Assembly (NCBI GenBank): GCA_004835665.1
Contig: RBKR01000022.1
Coordinates: 682,001 to 746,000, forward strand
DNA: 64,000 nucleotides
Reading direction: 5' to 3'
Origin: Phoma sp. XZ068
Taxonomy: Eukaryota; Ascomycota; Dothideomycetes; Pleosporales; Didymellaceae
Numbering within the stretch: position 1 is the stretch's first letter; every line of letters starts with the position of its first letter. Under the pieces are notes generated by a model. That model searched no databases. It had not been told where the DNA came from and saw only the letters and a list, made by a program, of their open reading frames with translations. A program made the position numbers and the translations under genes. Of this stretch, positions 23,096 through 34,592 are shown piece by piece.

Positions 23096-24383
23096 TCAAA
23101 CTGGTGACTTCTTTCCGTCATCTGATTCGCTGGCGTATGTCACGGTATGCGTTACTTCGACTCTTCTGACAATCCCGCCACCGGGCTGCGTGGGCTGCCG
23201 GTCTAGGGAAGACTTCACCTGTGTTACCAGCTCCGCCTCGTCCGACCAAGTCTCTAGCCCGTTGTGCTTCTTTCCCTTTCCTGTCCCTAGATGCGCAGAC
23301 TTGAAAGTCGACAGCTTGTGTGTTCCAGATGCTTCGTATCGACCATCTGTTCCCCGGGACGAGCCATATCCGACACGGTCTCTCAAGATGTTGAACTGAG
23401 CAACAAACGCAGGCAGGCAGGTGCAAATCAAAGCAATACCGGCCTCAGCGTTACTGTCCTCTGTTAGTGCTAGGCGGAGTACTCCACGACATTCGACTTA
23501 CCCTGACATTACTACTTGTACGAACAATATAGTTGCGTCTCGCGATTTTCCATTGGTCACAATCAGGTTCAAGCGCCAACCACTAAATGCCGTTGCAAGA
23601 CCACCAACGGCAAGCATGCCCCCAACGCGCAGCTTCTTCATTGTCGGAAGCTGCAGAGACCATGTCAAAGGAAGAGGTAACAGGAGGATGATAGCGTCAG
23701 TGACGGTACTGATAATTGAGTCAGCGGTAATGACTGCTGACTGGTTCAAGCATTTGCTCTGGTCGCCTTTCCAGTATGCATCTATCGGCCAGCATATCCG
23801 TATCTTCAGGATGAGGGAGATGATGTAGTATACGACAAGCAGCCCTCCGAGGGCATATATGCCTTGTACCCTCCTTTTGTACGGCGAAAATATTCGGGCG
23901 ATCAGGGTAAGGAGGCTGAGCTTTATGGCCAGTGTCATCGGGGCATAAAAGACCGTGGCGGCGTAAGCCGTCTGGAGAAACTTCTCGGCAGCTTCTTCCG
24001 AGATGTCCCACATGTGGTAGCCTCCCCCATGAACACTCACTGCTTGGGTCAGCGCCAGCAACTTGAAAACTGGAGGACAGACACATACAAATGAACCCAG
24101 ATATACAGTACCCGGTCATGAGAAGCCACGATACGAACGTCAGATCTATTACTGATCAGCACCAACCTGCTCGGCTATAGCTCGGTCTCCACTCACAGTC
24201 ATCCATGGCTAAGTGCAGACCAACGGTTCTGAACTTGTGATATCCTCTGATCCAAACAAATATCGTACAGAAGGCCAGTGTGAGGGCCTGTGTGACGAAG
24301 TTGATGGTCCTTATTTCGTCCTTGGGATTGTTCAGGTCAGATGTATACCCTGGAGGCGGTAATGCTGCTGCTTTTGCCATCAT
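23096..24383 (-). pseudogene. Rhodopsin-like integral membrane protein, apparent one-base frameshift
   Basis: Four exons can be traced (24383-24197, 24145-24112, 24069-23502, 23453-23096), giving about 380 residues of a seven-helix protein of the fungal rhodopsin-like family often annotated as integral membrane protein. Landmarks are HLAMDDYLTFVSWLLMT, GGGYHMWDIS, the Tyr-containing TM3, RICWPIDAYW and NAEAGIALICTCLPAF, followed by a hydrophilic cytoplasmic tail. The four exons sum to one base more than a multiple of three. The extra base is in the GGG run at the exon 2 donor (24111-24113): with two Gs, TM2 would read straight into FKLLALTQ at normal length. Either the allele is broken or one base is wrong in the assembly. 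The family's biochemical role is unclear; it is not a known light sensor. Confidence 0.7.
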
Positions 24384-25502
24384 AGCAAGCACTGGAGAGG
24401 TACCCAGTCAATCACACAACTTCTGGCCACGAAGCTGATAGCTGTACACTGAAGTCGTCGCTGCAGGACTGCAGATTGAACTTGGAAGGCTGACAGCCAA
24501 CCACGCGCGCGGATGCATTGTCCCTAAATACCGGAACACACGGCAACGACCATCTTCTGATGCAACAGAAGATCTTTGCCAACCAAAATACTGGGTCGAA
24601 CTCAGGAGAGGAACTGCATGACCCATTCTTCCAGAGCGGCACAGCGCGCAACACATTCGCACTACACACGTATACAGAGCACCAGAAAATGGCTACCCTA
24701 ACGCAAAATGGCAATGCGCATGTATAATCACAAGTTTTTAGAGCATCTTTTAATCAACTACTAACGTAGACAGATCCGGTGTCCTAGGCAGTGCGCAGCA
24801 ACCACGAGGCCAAATTTCACCCGCGTTGATGGTGTTCGGGTCGAAGTGACCAAGTGCTGGCCAAAGCGGGCATCGATGATTGCGAGCGACAAGACCCCTG
24901 CATAAAGGATTCGCTTGTGGAAAGGCCAAATCATCTCGCGTCCACTCTTCCCGCTTCTAATCGGGCGATGTCAAAAAACGGTTATCTCGGTTCAGACTTG
25001 CAACAATTCCTGCGGCTTCATGATTCAGAGACGGACCGACAGAGTCGCCTCAGTTGGCAAATGATCTGCTCTTGAGAGCGCATATCAATGCCACAATGCC
25101 ACCACCTACAGGAACCAGAATCCAACTCGAGCAAAGACGAGTACTAGCGACCCACTTAGAAAACTTGGCAGCGGATGAATGAGACAGCGAACTGGTGATA
25201 AGAGGAGCGTTTGGGCGTGTGCCGCTACACAATTTCACTACCACAGCCTCGGGATAGCTCACAGATCCCTCCGCCACGGTGCGATAACCTGATCAGGTAT
25301 TCGCCCAAGCAATTCTGACATGGCTGACAGTTGGACTGGTCCAGCGTGCCGCTCCAACACGTCTTGGTGCCCACTCTCGCATGGCAGCAAGCGATGATCA
25401 GCTACACCTAACTATGTCACCCATTCTGCCGGAGGATTGAAAGAACCCGTATCATCCCACCTGGACGACGTACTTGCCTTGCAATACCTAAACATCTACA
25501 AC
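24384..25502. other. Intergenic region, divergent between membrane gene and reductase
   Basis: About 1.1 kb with only short overlapping open frames on both strands. It must contain the promoters of the two flanking genes; no element stands out. Confidence 0.6.
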
Positions 25503-26941
25503 ATGACTGTCGCTGTTCCCTCATCTTCAAAGCTCTTCGAGCCATTGACTATTGCCAATGGCAAGATCCAGCTCGACCATCGTGTCGTGCTTGCACCCTT
25601 GACTCGGAACCGAGGGACACCTCTAAGCGCAGAAAGCACACCTCAGAAGCCAAACCGCATATGGCTTCCGAATGACCTTATGGTGGAATACTACGCTCAG
25701 CGTGCTAGCAAAGGTGGACTGATCATCACGGAAGGTGTACCGCCATCTCTTGAGGTAAGTAGGTTTGCGAGTGTCGCAAAACTGCCTTCGCTTCCTGCGG
25801 CATTTTTAAAATTAAGAATGTGTAGTTGTTAGCAGAATTACAAGCACAGCTAATCTAATATGACAGGGCAATGGGATGCCAGGTGTCCCTGGTCTTTTTA
25901 TTGACGAGCAGAAGATGGGCTGGAAGAAGATCGCCGACGCGATTCATGCGCAAGGAGGTTATGCATACCTTCAGCTCTGGTATGTAGATCATCTGCATTA
26001 CTTCGCGGCTTGACTAACAATGTGAAGGCACTCCGGACGAGCCAACATCCCACAAATGACCGGCACACCAATCGTCAGTCCCTCTGGTTTGCCCTGGGAC
26101 AACCCGGATGAATCCTTCGCGTATCCACCCCCACATACGTCTAAGCAAGCGCGCTACGTTGACAACCCGCCTATCGAGCTCACCGTGGATCACATCAAGA
26201 AGACAATTCAAGACTACGTCCGCACAGCCAAGTGGGCCATAGAGTGCGGTTTTGATGGCGTAGAGGTCCACGGAGGCAACGGGTACCTTCCTGAACAGTT
26301 CCTTGCTTCCAATGTCAACAAACGGACAGATGCGTACGGTGGCAGCCCAGAGAAGCGGTGTACTTTCACCCTCGAGCTCATGCAGGAGCTTAGTAAGGCG
26401 ATCGGAGACGAGAATTTGGCCATTAGGCTGTCACCGTTTGGCTTGTTCAACCAAATTCGCTGTGAGCAGCGCATGGAGACATGGACAACGCTTTGTCGTA
26501 AGCTGAAGGAAGCTCATCCAAACCTGTCGTATGTGAGCTTCATCGAGCCTGTGAGTCCCAGCGTTCCCCCTTTTGAAACACCACTGACAATCATGCCAGC
26601 GTTACGAGCAAATCCACAGCGAAACCGAGAAACAGAAGTTCCTCGACTCATGGGGTTTAAGCTCAACCGACCTAACACCCTTCCGCGACATCTTCGGCAG
26701 TACACCATTCTTTTCCGCTGGCGGTTTTGATGACACGAACTCGTGGGGTGTCTTAGAGTCTGGAAAGTATGATGCGCTGTTGTACGGCAGGTACTTCATC
26801 AGCAACCCTGATTTGCCAAAGAGGCTGAAGGAGGGGTTGCCGCTTGCGCCGTACGATCGCAGTAGGTTTTATGGGCCGTTCGAGGATAACGCAATATGTT
26901 ACACAGACTACCCGGAGTGGGAGCAGGCTGGTACACCTTAG
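25503..26941 (+). CDS. NADH:flavin oxidoreductase, Old Yellow Enzyme family
   Basis: Four exons (25503-25754, 25867-25979, 26028-26550, 26600-26941) encode 409 residues. Old Yellow Enzymes are FMN-containing barrels that reduce activated C=C bonds using NAD(P)H. Visible are the N-terminal FMN-binding block VVLAPLTRNR, the LQLWHSGRA segment, the HxxN substrate-binding pair in VEVHGGNGYLPEQFL, AIRLSPFG, and the C-terminal FMN-phosphate block LLYGRYFISNPDLP. Length and order match fungal members of this class (OPR/OYE2-like). There is no signal peptide. Intron 1 is longer than usual here at 112 bases. The neighbours are unrelated, so a general role in detoxifying enals, enones or nitro-compounds is plausible. 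The substrate cannot be read from sequence. Confidence 0.92.
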
Positions 26942-27281
26942 AGTGGGTTGCCATGGAAAGACTGGATAATTGCTTGAATTTGCACCTATCTTAGGGAGCT
27001 GACCAGGACCAAAGTGGTGGTCAGCAATGCCCCGCGCAGCGATTTAGGAGTGATCTACCGTAGGTGGGCTTGACATCTTACTCGCCAGGCCCACAAGGCT
27101 GAGAAACTGCGGCTCAACAGGTCTTTACTTATTTCTAGGTGCGGTCCGCATGCAACTCAATAATCACAAGGTCCAGGCGCTGCCACCCTGCTTACAGTGT
27201 TCCTTTTCAACATCGTTTTTCCGCGCGTTTGACTATTGAAATCACCTCACCAGCTCGCACAAATTTTGTGATAGATCCAAG
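26942..27281. other. Intergenic region
   Basis: 340 bases between the reductase stop and the CorA-like start. Nothing recognised apart from flanking UTR/promoter sequence. Confidence 0.6.
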
Positions 27282-29025
27282 ATGACCAACACCTCCAACG
27301 AAACGATACTTCCAACGCAAAACCATGGCAATCCATATCGGCGAGACACAAAGGAGTCGCAAATCTCTTTGAGAGACAAGCTCCGTTTGAGACACAAAGA
27401 CAGTCTTGGCAGACCACAGGCCGAGCGGTACCTCGATGTCATTGACTGCCCTCTCGATGGCTCCCAAGCACAGCACGTAGCAACCAAGTTTGTAGCCAGG
27501 GGCTCAGAATTCATAGACTCTCTCCCAAAACAAGCTAAAGATGCGATACGAGTTATTCTTGACGGGGATGAGAGAATGATGAAGCTCTTGGGACCTGAGC
27601 ATCATCCTTCAGGATCGCAGTGCGTGAATCAGCAGAAGAGCACCTATGCAAGCAGATTATCTAATTCATTGGACGTCTTTGGAGACTTGACCCGGGGAAA
27701 GGCCTACTACTGGCCACACTTAAAAGACATGGTCTCAGGAAACCGCTCTCGAAGCTGGTTCTTTGTGGACACATTTGCATTTCACAATGATGATTGTGGA
27801 TATTGGAAAGGCGGGATTCTGAGTAAACTACAGTACACTGGACACCACGAGAGTGACAAAGCGTATTTCACAGTGACTCGGGATAACGTTGGTCGATACA
27901 TTGGTAAGACCAGACCCCATAAGCAGTGATGTGATATAACTGATATCGTCCCAGTTGTCTGTCTCGCCCCTCATGCCTGCGAAACTGTGGAAGTTGGGGC
28001 CAAGGCTGCAGAATGTGGCCTTTATCATCACGGCAAGACTTGCGCGAATGCGAATTGGAGATGGTTAGCCATGGTTCAACAAGCACTGAAATTCGATGGT
28101 CAGTCTGTGATAAATCGCACGAGATTCGAGCCAGAGGAGATGCTGGAGTATTTGGTCCTGCGCATTCTGGTTGGCAGCCATCGCCGCAATATGAAGCTGC
28201 TGGAGGTGCTACAAGGAGCTGGCATCCTCAACAGGTGGCACGTTCACACGTTGGTCATCGATATCCGAGACCAACAGATAGATACACTAACATGACAGCA
28301 GCGTACGGCCGAGTAGACCTAATGAGCTGAACAAGCTCTCGGAATTAATTGTAGCGCTACGAAGCATAGAGAGAACCATCGTCGGGCTTTCCAAATCCGT
28401 GGATTGGCTGTCAAATCATATGCGCAATCGTCTTGAACATGTAGCAGCCTCATCAGGCAAAGACGACACGATCCATTACCTAGGCGCCTCAAATGACGAA
28501 TGTGAATACAGCAAACAGGAAATTGCGTCGCAAATCAGTTTGCACAACGAGTTGTACAAAGTCCTATCGCAGCGAATCAGCATAGAGCAAGCGAACAGCG
28601 TCAATCAGTTGACACTGCTTGCAGCGTTCTTCCTTCCTCTCTCCCTGGCAGCTGCCATTCTTTCTATGCAAACTCGCTTTGCTGAACTGGGTCTCCTATT
28701 GTACGATTTCCTAGGTGTTATGGTCGTACTGGGCGCTCTTGCGTCCTTTCTTGCGCTGTTCAATACGTACGGTAAGGTCGTTTACAGTCGTGTACTGCAC
28801 AAGACGTATTTTGGGCTTCATGCATTTCCTAGCTATCCGAGAAGGTTAACGATGTTTTGGATGTTCGTCTGGATCTCAGCTCTGCTAATCTCATTTCTAC
28901 TTGGTATGCTGAAAAACGTAAAACTTGGTCTCGAGGTTCTGGGTTATGAAGCGGCTGCGAATCTTACCGTATGGCTTTTATCGCTTCCTCTGTTCCGAAT
29001 GTTTGTATTGTTGCGTCGATATTGA
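27282..29025 (+). CDS. CorA-like membrane protein with C-terminal transmembrane helices
   Basis: Three exons (27282-27903, 27955-28234, 28302-29025) encode 541 residues with consistent phases. The N-terminal two thirds are soluble and contain WFFVDTFAF and EMLEYLVLRILVGSHRRN. A long helical stretch (ELNKLSELIVALRSIERTI) leads to QANSVNQLTLLAAFFLPLSL, the signature of fungal CorA-like proteins at the start of TM1. Three to four more hydrophobic segments follow to the C-terminus. The GMN motif that lines the pore of true CorA Mg2+ channels is not visible, so ion transport is not assured. Such large soluble heads fused to a CorA-like tail are common in ascomycetes and mostly uncharacterised. An alternative reading of part of exon 2 was considered and rejected. 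Confidence 0.72.
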
Positions 29026-29226
29026 GAACTGTATCTTACTCAAACGCCCTACGAAATGAACTGTGCCAAGTCCTCACATGGCTTCTTCAGTATTCAAATC
29101 GCATTGTCTTCTGGATCAGCGCCAAGTAGAATGACCAACCACTCAAATCCTATCGAGTGTAATTTCCTGTTATTATGGTATCTACCGGTTCTATATGCAT
29201 ATTTTCCTTGGAAATACGCAACCTAC

Positions 29227-31045
29227 TCATGTCGGTTTCCACCTCAGGAGAGTGAAAGAATGCTTAGGGAATGTAAAAGCACCAATACCATCCCACGAGC
29301 TCTGCTTGATTCCCACCTGCTGGCCTTCAGCAGTGTTGGTCACCTGGACGTGCGCTCCAGTAACAGTGTGCACATCAACCTTGTCCGTCTTGATGCCATC
29401 GAGTGCAACCTCGAAATCCTTATCCTCACTGATGTTGGTGACAGCAAGGTTGACATAGCCATCCTCGCCAGCAACAGCGCAGGCATCAAGGTAGGGTGTC
29501 TCGATGGTGCCACGGATCCAATTGGGTTGTGTGCGGCCAGTGTACTCAGGCGACTTGACGTTAATGGCAATGGTGTGACCGCGCATGTACTTGCTGAAGA
29601 GAAGCAGGGGCCACCAGATCGTTTGTTTGACGAGGCCGTCCTTGGTTGTCATCAGGGGGGAGATGACGTTGACAGATTGTGCGATGTTGGCCATGCCCAT
29701 GTCCTTGGCCTGGCGGATAAAGCCGTTCAAGAAAATGGCAACAGCGAGAGCGTCTGACAGAGTGTACTTCTCTTCAGCTCCTTGTTCACCGGGTGCGCGG
29801 ACTGGATCCCAAACATTCCACTCGTCGAAGCAGATAGTTGGTCTTGGAATAGTCTCAGGGACCTTGTTCTCGATGCGAGCAAGGTCAATAAGCGCACTTG
29901 CCATCTGGATAGCACGCTCTGCAGCCCTGGGAGCAGTGGCGTTGGGTAGGTGCTCGTTGTCGGCTGTGTAGACGTGGATGCTGTGCATGTCGATCAACGA
30001 CTTCGTGGTGTCTCCACTCAGCCCGTGAACGGACCACTTTACGCACTGGTTCAGGACGTAGTAATCCCAGGATGAATAACCAGTCTCGCCACAGAGAATG
30101 AGCGTGATGGTAGGGTCGAGCAACTTCAAGGCCTTGGCCCACTGCCAGGCCTTCTTTGCGTAATCTTCCTTGGTCATCTGTTCCACCTGCCATGGCCCGT
30201 AGCACTCGTTACCGAGAGCCCAGTATTTGACCTGTGGTCAGCGTTAGTGGTTATGTGAGGAAGAATGGGGTTGTAAGTACATTGTAAGGCTTCTCTCGAC
30301 CATTCTTGCGGCGAAGATTAGCGTAGTATGAGTTGCGGTCCGAATTACAATACTCGAGCCAACCCAAAGCTATATGATGCTGGTCAGTATTCAGTCAATG
30401 CACTGCACGTTGAAAGAGAGTAATTTACCTTCCGCTAATGTTCCTGTACCAAAGTTGAAGCAGAGGTAGGGCTCAGTACCAACGACTTCACACCATTTCA
30501 TGAACTCGTCGGTACCGAACTCATTGGTTTCTGTGCCGATCCAAGCAAGCTCTGGTCTGTGCTAATCCTTAGTAAACTGTATGCAGGAAATATCTCAAGA
30601 CATGTCGCTCAATTGCTTCGAATTCCTCCTTCCCGGTAATGATCGCCTGTTCAGAAAATGAAATGCTTGCTTTACCTTGAAGGCCTCTGATCCCGGGGAC
30701 CAACACCATCTCTCCAGTCGTAAGTTGCGACAAAGTTACCGCCTGGGTAACGGACAACGGGCACTTTCAAATCCTGAAATGCTTCGATGACGTCTTTCCG
30801 GAACCCGTTCTCGTCTGACAGCGGGTTGCCGGGGTCGTAGATGCCGCCGTAGATGCAGCGTCCCATGTGCCTAGACTTTGGTCAATGCACATCTGCGCAC
30901 GATTTTGCCTTTCACTAGGCTTTTCACATGATACTTACTCTGTGAAACCGCCATATATGTTCTCATTGATCTTCGCGATCTTGTTGGTTGGATGAATGAT
31001 GATTGAGGGCTTCTCGCCTTCCGGAATGCTTGTGAAAGTCGCCAT
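29227..31045 (-). CDS. GH51 alpha-L-arabinofuranosidase, intracellular type
   Basis: Five exons (31045-30939, 30870-30676, 30556-30429, 30369-30281, 30231-29227) encode 507 residues. GH51 enzymes release terminal L-arabinose from arabinan, arabinoxylan or oligosaccharides. The start shows NIYGGFTEHMGRCIYGG and VRYPGGNFVATYDW. The acid/base Glu182 lies in WALGNE and the nucleophile Glu310 in ICFDEWNV. There is no signal peptide and the length suits intracellular GH51 forms, so it probably processes short arabino-oligosaccharides after uptake. Intron 2 is 119 bases. It is divergent from an MFS sugar porter starting 604 bases away, suggesting joint uptake and cleavage of arabinose-containing sugars. 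Confidence 0.95.
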
Positions 31046-31648
31046 ATTGGGAATGATTTGGTTGGTGATTTGGACAGAACACAAACACAGGGAACAATAT
31101 TGTTGCCAGGTTTCTTCGTGAAGAGTGGCATGATGCACGGGAAGTCGCTCAAAGCTCCGATGTATGCGGTAAGCCGCTGCGTGCGCCGATGACTAGTGCC
31201 GGAAATAGTTAGTCCGCGATGTGCGTGATTCGCGGAGAAAAGTATGGGAAAAGTTGCCCAGCATTGAGACGGAGCGATGCCACTCGTGATTGCGCCCTAG
31301 CCGTGATCGGAATGCTTACCGACACGATGCAATAAATCGCCAGTTTCGGCCTATGAAAAGCCACAGGTCGTCGCTTCATCATCTACCCGAGCTGCAGACG
31401 CTTGCCTCATCAAGGATTCGGAGCATTTGCGCCGCCCAGGATGGTGCGAGCATACGGTACAGCTAGCGACGAAAGAGCGGAGACGACGAGTGACCCGAGG
31501 GTAGGTACTTGGGTCATTCGACAGGGCATCCTTAAGCTACGGTAACAATGTCACATCAAACAGCACGGCACTTGCTTGGAAGGTATAAAGAGCGGAGGGA
31601 TCGCTTTGTGGGGTTGTTATCCCCTTGCCTAGAGAACGTTGATCATCT
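31046..31648. promoter_or_regulatory. Divergent promoter region of the arabinose pair
   Basis: 603 bases between the GH51 and sugar-porter starts. A TATA element (TATAAAG, 31584-31590) lies about 60 bases before the porter ATG. A single GGCTAG, matching the XlnR/AraR-type core GGCTAR, is at 31297-31302 on the minus strand. One short match may be chance. Confidence 0.4.
31584..31590 (+). promoter_or_regulatory. TATA element of the sugar-porter gene
   Basis: TATAAAG about 60 bases upstream of the ATG at 31649, a usual spacing when a short leader is present. Recognised by sequence only. Confidence 0.45.
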
Positions 31649-33483
31649 ATGATGGCACTTCCTCCTAAGTGGTACCAGGTAAGAAGTTCCCTAAGTACAC
31701 AGTGCAATGAGCGCGAGCTTCAAACAATCAGAGACGTGGATCCTGATGTAAATACCAATTCATGCACGCCAGTGTGAAATTTACACTTGTACATCGGATT
31801 AATGAGGATTATGCTGCAATTGGTGTCAAGCTCAACAACCAATCTTGTAGCTGGTAGCAGAATGATATATTAACGAGACCGCAGTTCCTAGTTGGCCTCT
31901 TCGCCTCCCTTGGATCGCTCCTTTACGGTTACGATTTGGGTGTTATTGCGCAAGTCATTGCCTCGCAGTCATTCAATGCTGAATTCAAGCCCCTTCCAAA
32001 CGAGACTGGTGCTGTCGTCTCGGTCTTCACGGGTGGTGCCTTCTTTGGTGCTGCCTTAGCTGCTTTTGCTGGTGACAAGCTTGGTCGTCGATGGACTATT
32101 TTCATCGGTGCCATCGTTTTCTGTCTCGGAGGTGCTCTTCAGACTGGAGCCCAATCTCTTGCATACCTCTATTCTGGGCGTGCTATCGCGGGTCTTGGGT
32201 GAGCTTCAGATCGCTATGGCTCTGCGTTTACAGCGACTAACATCTTTTCAGTGTCGGTACCCTTTGCATGATCATTCCGCTATACCAGGCCGAACTTGCC
32301 CACCCCAGTATCCGTGGTCGTGTGACTGCACTCCAGCAGTTCATGTTGGGTATTGGTGCCTTGTGCGCTGCCTGGATCTCTTACGGTACTTACGTTGGGT
32401 TCTCGCCCACCGACAATGGCCAATGGCGCACTCCGCTTGGTATTCAGGTTATTCCCGCCGTGCTTCTCGCTGCGCTTATCATGATCTTCCCCGAGTCACC
32501 CCGTTGGCTGATTGACCATGGTAAGGTTGAAGAGGGCCTTAGGACTCTTGCCAGGCTTCATGCTCATGGCGATGAGACCGACCCTTGGGTTCAGGCCGAA
32601 TTCCAGCAGATCCAGGATACAATTACCTTCGAACACGAGCTTGAGGCGAAGTCGTATACCGAGCTGTTTACGGACAGGTCCAGTTTCCGTCGTCTCTTCC
32701 TTGCCTGCGCCATCCAGGGCTCTGTCCAGATGACTGGTGTATCTGCGATCCAGTACTACTCCGTCGAGATCTACTCTCAGATGGGTATTGCTGGTGACGA
32801 CACTTTGAAGTACCAGGCTATCTCCTCCATCATTGCTTTGATCGCTCAGGCTCTGTGTATTCTCCTCATCGACCAGTTCGGACGTCGCTGGCCCCTTATT
32901 CTCGGTAACCTCGGAAACATGGTTACGTTCATCATTTCTACCGTCTTGCTTGCCGTCTTCCCTCCCGGCTCCAGCAACAACAGCGCTGCCGCCTGGGGTT
33001 TTATCGTCATCACATGGGTGTACAACTTCAGTTTCAGTGCGACGTGTGGGCCATTGTCGTGGATAATCCCGGCTGAGATTTTTGACACAAAAACTCGTTC
33101 AAAGGGCGTTGCAATCGCTACGATGACTTCATTTGGTCTCAATACCATGATCGGACAAGTTACTGGCATTGCGATGAAGAGCATCGGCTGGAAATTCTAC
33201 ATTCTATTCGTTGTAAGTATCAGCACCTTAAAGACTTCCGACTTGGCACTGACACACCTTTCAGGTCTGCAACTTGACCAACGCCATTTTCTTTTATTGC
33301 TTCTTGCCTGAAACTGCCAAGCGTCCTCTTGAGGAGATGAACTACCTCTTCACCAACGCTCCTTATTGGGTTCCTGGCATGGACAAGCACGAGTGGCAGA
33401 CCACCGACATTGAGCGTCGTGTCGCAGAGTTTGAGGCCAAACAGGGTTCAGTCTCCCATCACGAGGGTGCTTACGCGCTCTAA
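31649..33483 (+). CDS. MFS sugar porter, probable pentose/hexose transporter
   Basis: Four exons (31649-31678, 31885-32198, 32252-33212, 33265-33483) encode 507 residues. The first exon is only 30 bases and the first intron 206, the longest accepted in the window. Sugar-porter signatures are clear: LLYGYDLGVIA in TM1, DKLGRRWT in loop 2-3, PESPRWL after TM6, the QMTGVSAIQYYS helix, DQFGRRWP in loop 8-9 and PETAKRPLEEM after TM12. It should sit in the plasma membrane and couple sugar uptake to protons. The divergent GH51 gene points to L-arabinose or arabinose-containing sugars, but sequence alone cannot fix specificity. A second ATG three bases after the first is also usable. Confidence 0.93.
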
Positions 33484-34592
33484 GCAACTGACTTGAAGGT
33501 CGTGGACTTCATTTTCAGTAGCTCTTAGTGGGCTATTGAAAATACAAATTAGCACAAAATATACTCAACACATTTGAATTGGACAAATCGTACACAAATA
33601 GCACATGGCCACTCTCAGATTTTACCTTGGTGCTGGAGAAGCCACCCACATATTGGCGTCAGCTTGTGCTCTGCTATGTGAGAATAGTAGCCACATTTGG
33701 CAATGCAATCATACCGAGGTAACTGCACTCAGCAGTGAGCTCAGCACACAAGAGCTGATCAGTCGGTGGTGCCGAGAGATAATATTGACATGAATGCGTA
33801 TCGTGCACGTGGTAGCATGTAGACGCCGCCAGCTTTGGCGACTTCCGCCGCTTGTTCGACCAAGCAAAGACTTGTCGCACGTGTCTACCGCGAGCTTCTT
33901 TTCAACACTCTATGTGACGCAATTGTGCAACACATCAAGACGCCGACGCTTTTGTGACAATGCAAGGGTTTTCGAGATGCTCAGCACCATAAGCACAAGT
34001 ATGACATGTGCCTCACATCTTTGCTCTAAACCGGACGTCATCACAGCCACAATTCAACGCTGCACTTTCCTCACAGTACAGCGAGGACCGCAAGCAGATC
34101 ATACACCAAACAACAGGGATCCAGAATACATTTGTATGGCACCGTCATCTTATTTGAGACGTTTATCCGGAAATTTGTCTGTTTTCATACCGATCTCAGT
34201 TTCCAGACGTGCGCCAAGGCAACCTCAACAATGCATCATAAACATCAACACCACATATCCATCCCCATCCCATAGGGCTGATCCTACCTCACCATCCAGA
34301 TGCTCGATAGGTTTTGGAGTTCGCAGAGCGAGCGGCTATCTCCCGCGCCAGCGTCTCATAACACAAATACACGAGTGGCAATGATTGGTCGACACCGAAA
34401 TGCTGCCGGTTGTGGCTATGCCGGTTTCAGATCACTCTTCATACGTTATGTTCCAGGCCTGCACTTCAGCACTCTGGCAATTGAGACTCGACGTTCGTTT
34501 TCTGCGATTTAACACGACAAAACATCTGCATAGATATCATCGCTGGCTATACTATATTGACGCATTGTTGGACTCAGACGCACAGCCACAGG
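33484..34592. other. Intergenic region, sugar porter to VTT protein
   Basis: About 1.1 kb. A 196-codon frame (33794-34384) is present but is Arg/Ser/Cys-rich with no domain and was not accepted. Otherwise UTR and promoter sequence. Confidence 0.55.

Noticed and set aside
27970..28067. Alternative reading frame in exon 2 of the CorA-like gene that looks protein-like (contains KLWKLGPRLQNVAF)
   Set aside because: It is only about 31 codons, ends in a stop and is out of phase with both flanking introns. The chosen frame is open throughout and closes in phase with both.
33794..34384. 196-codon open frame after the sugar porter
   Set aside because: Arg, Ser and Cys are scattered without pattern; no domain, helix periodicity or splice partner. 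Likely a chance frame in intergenic DNA.
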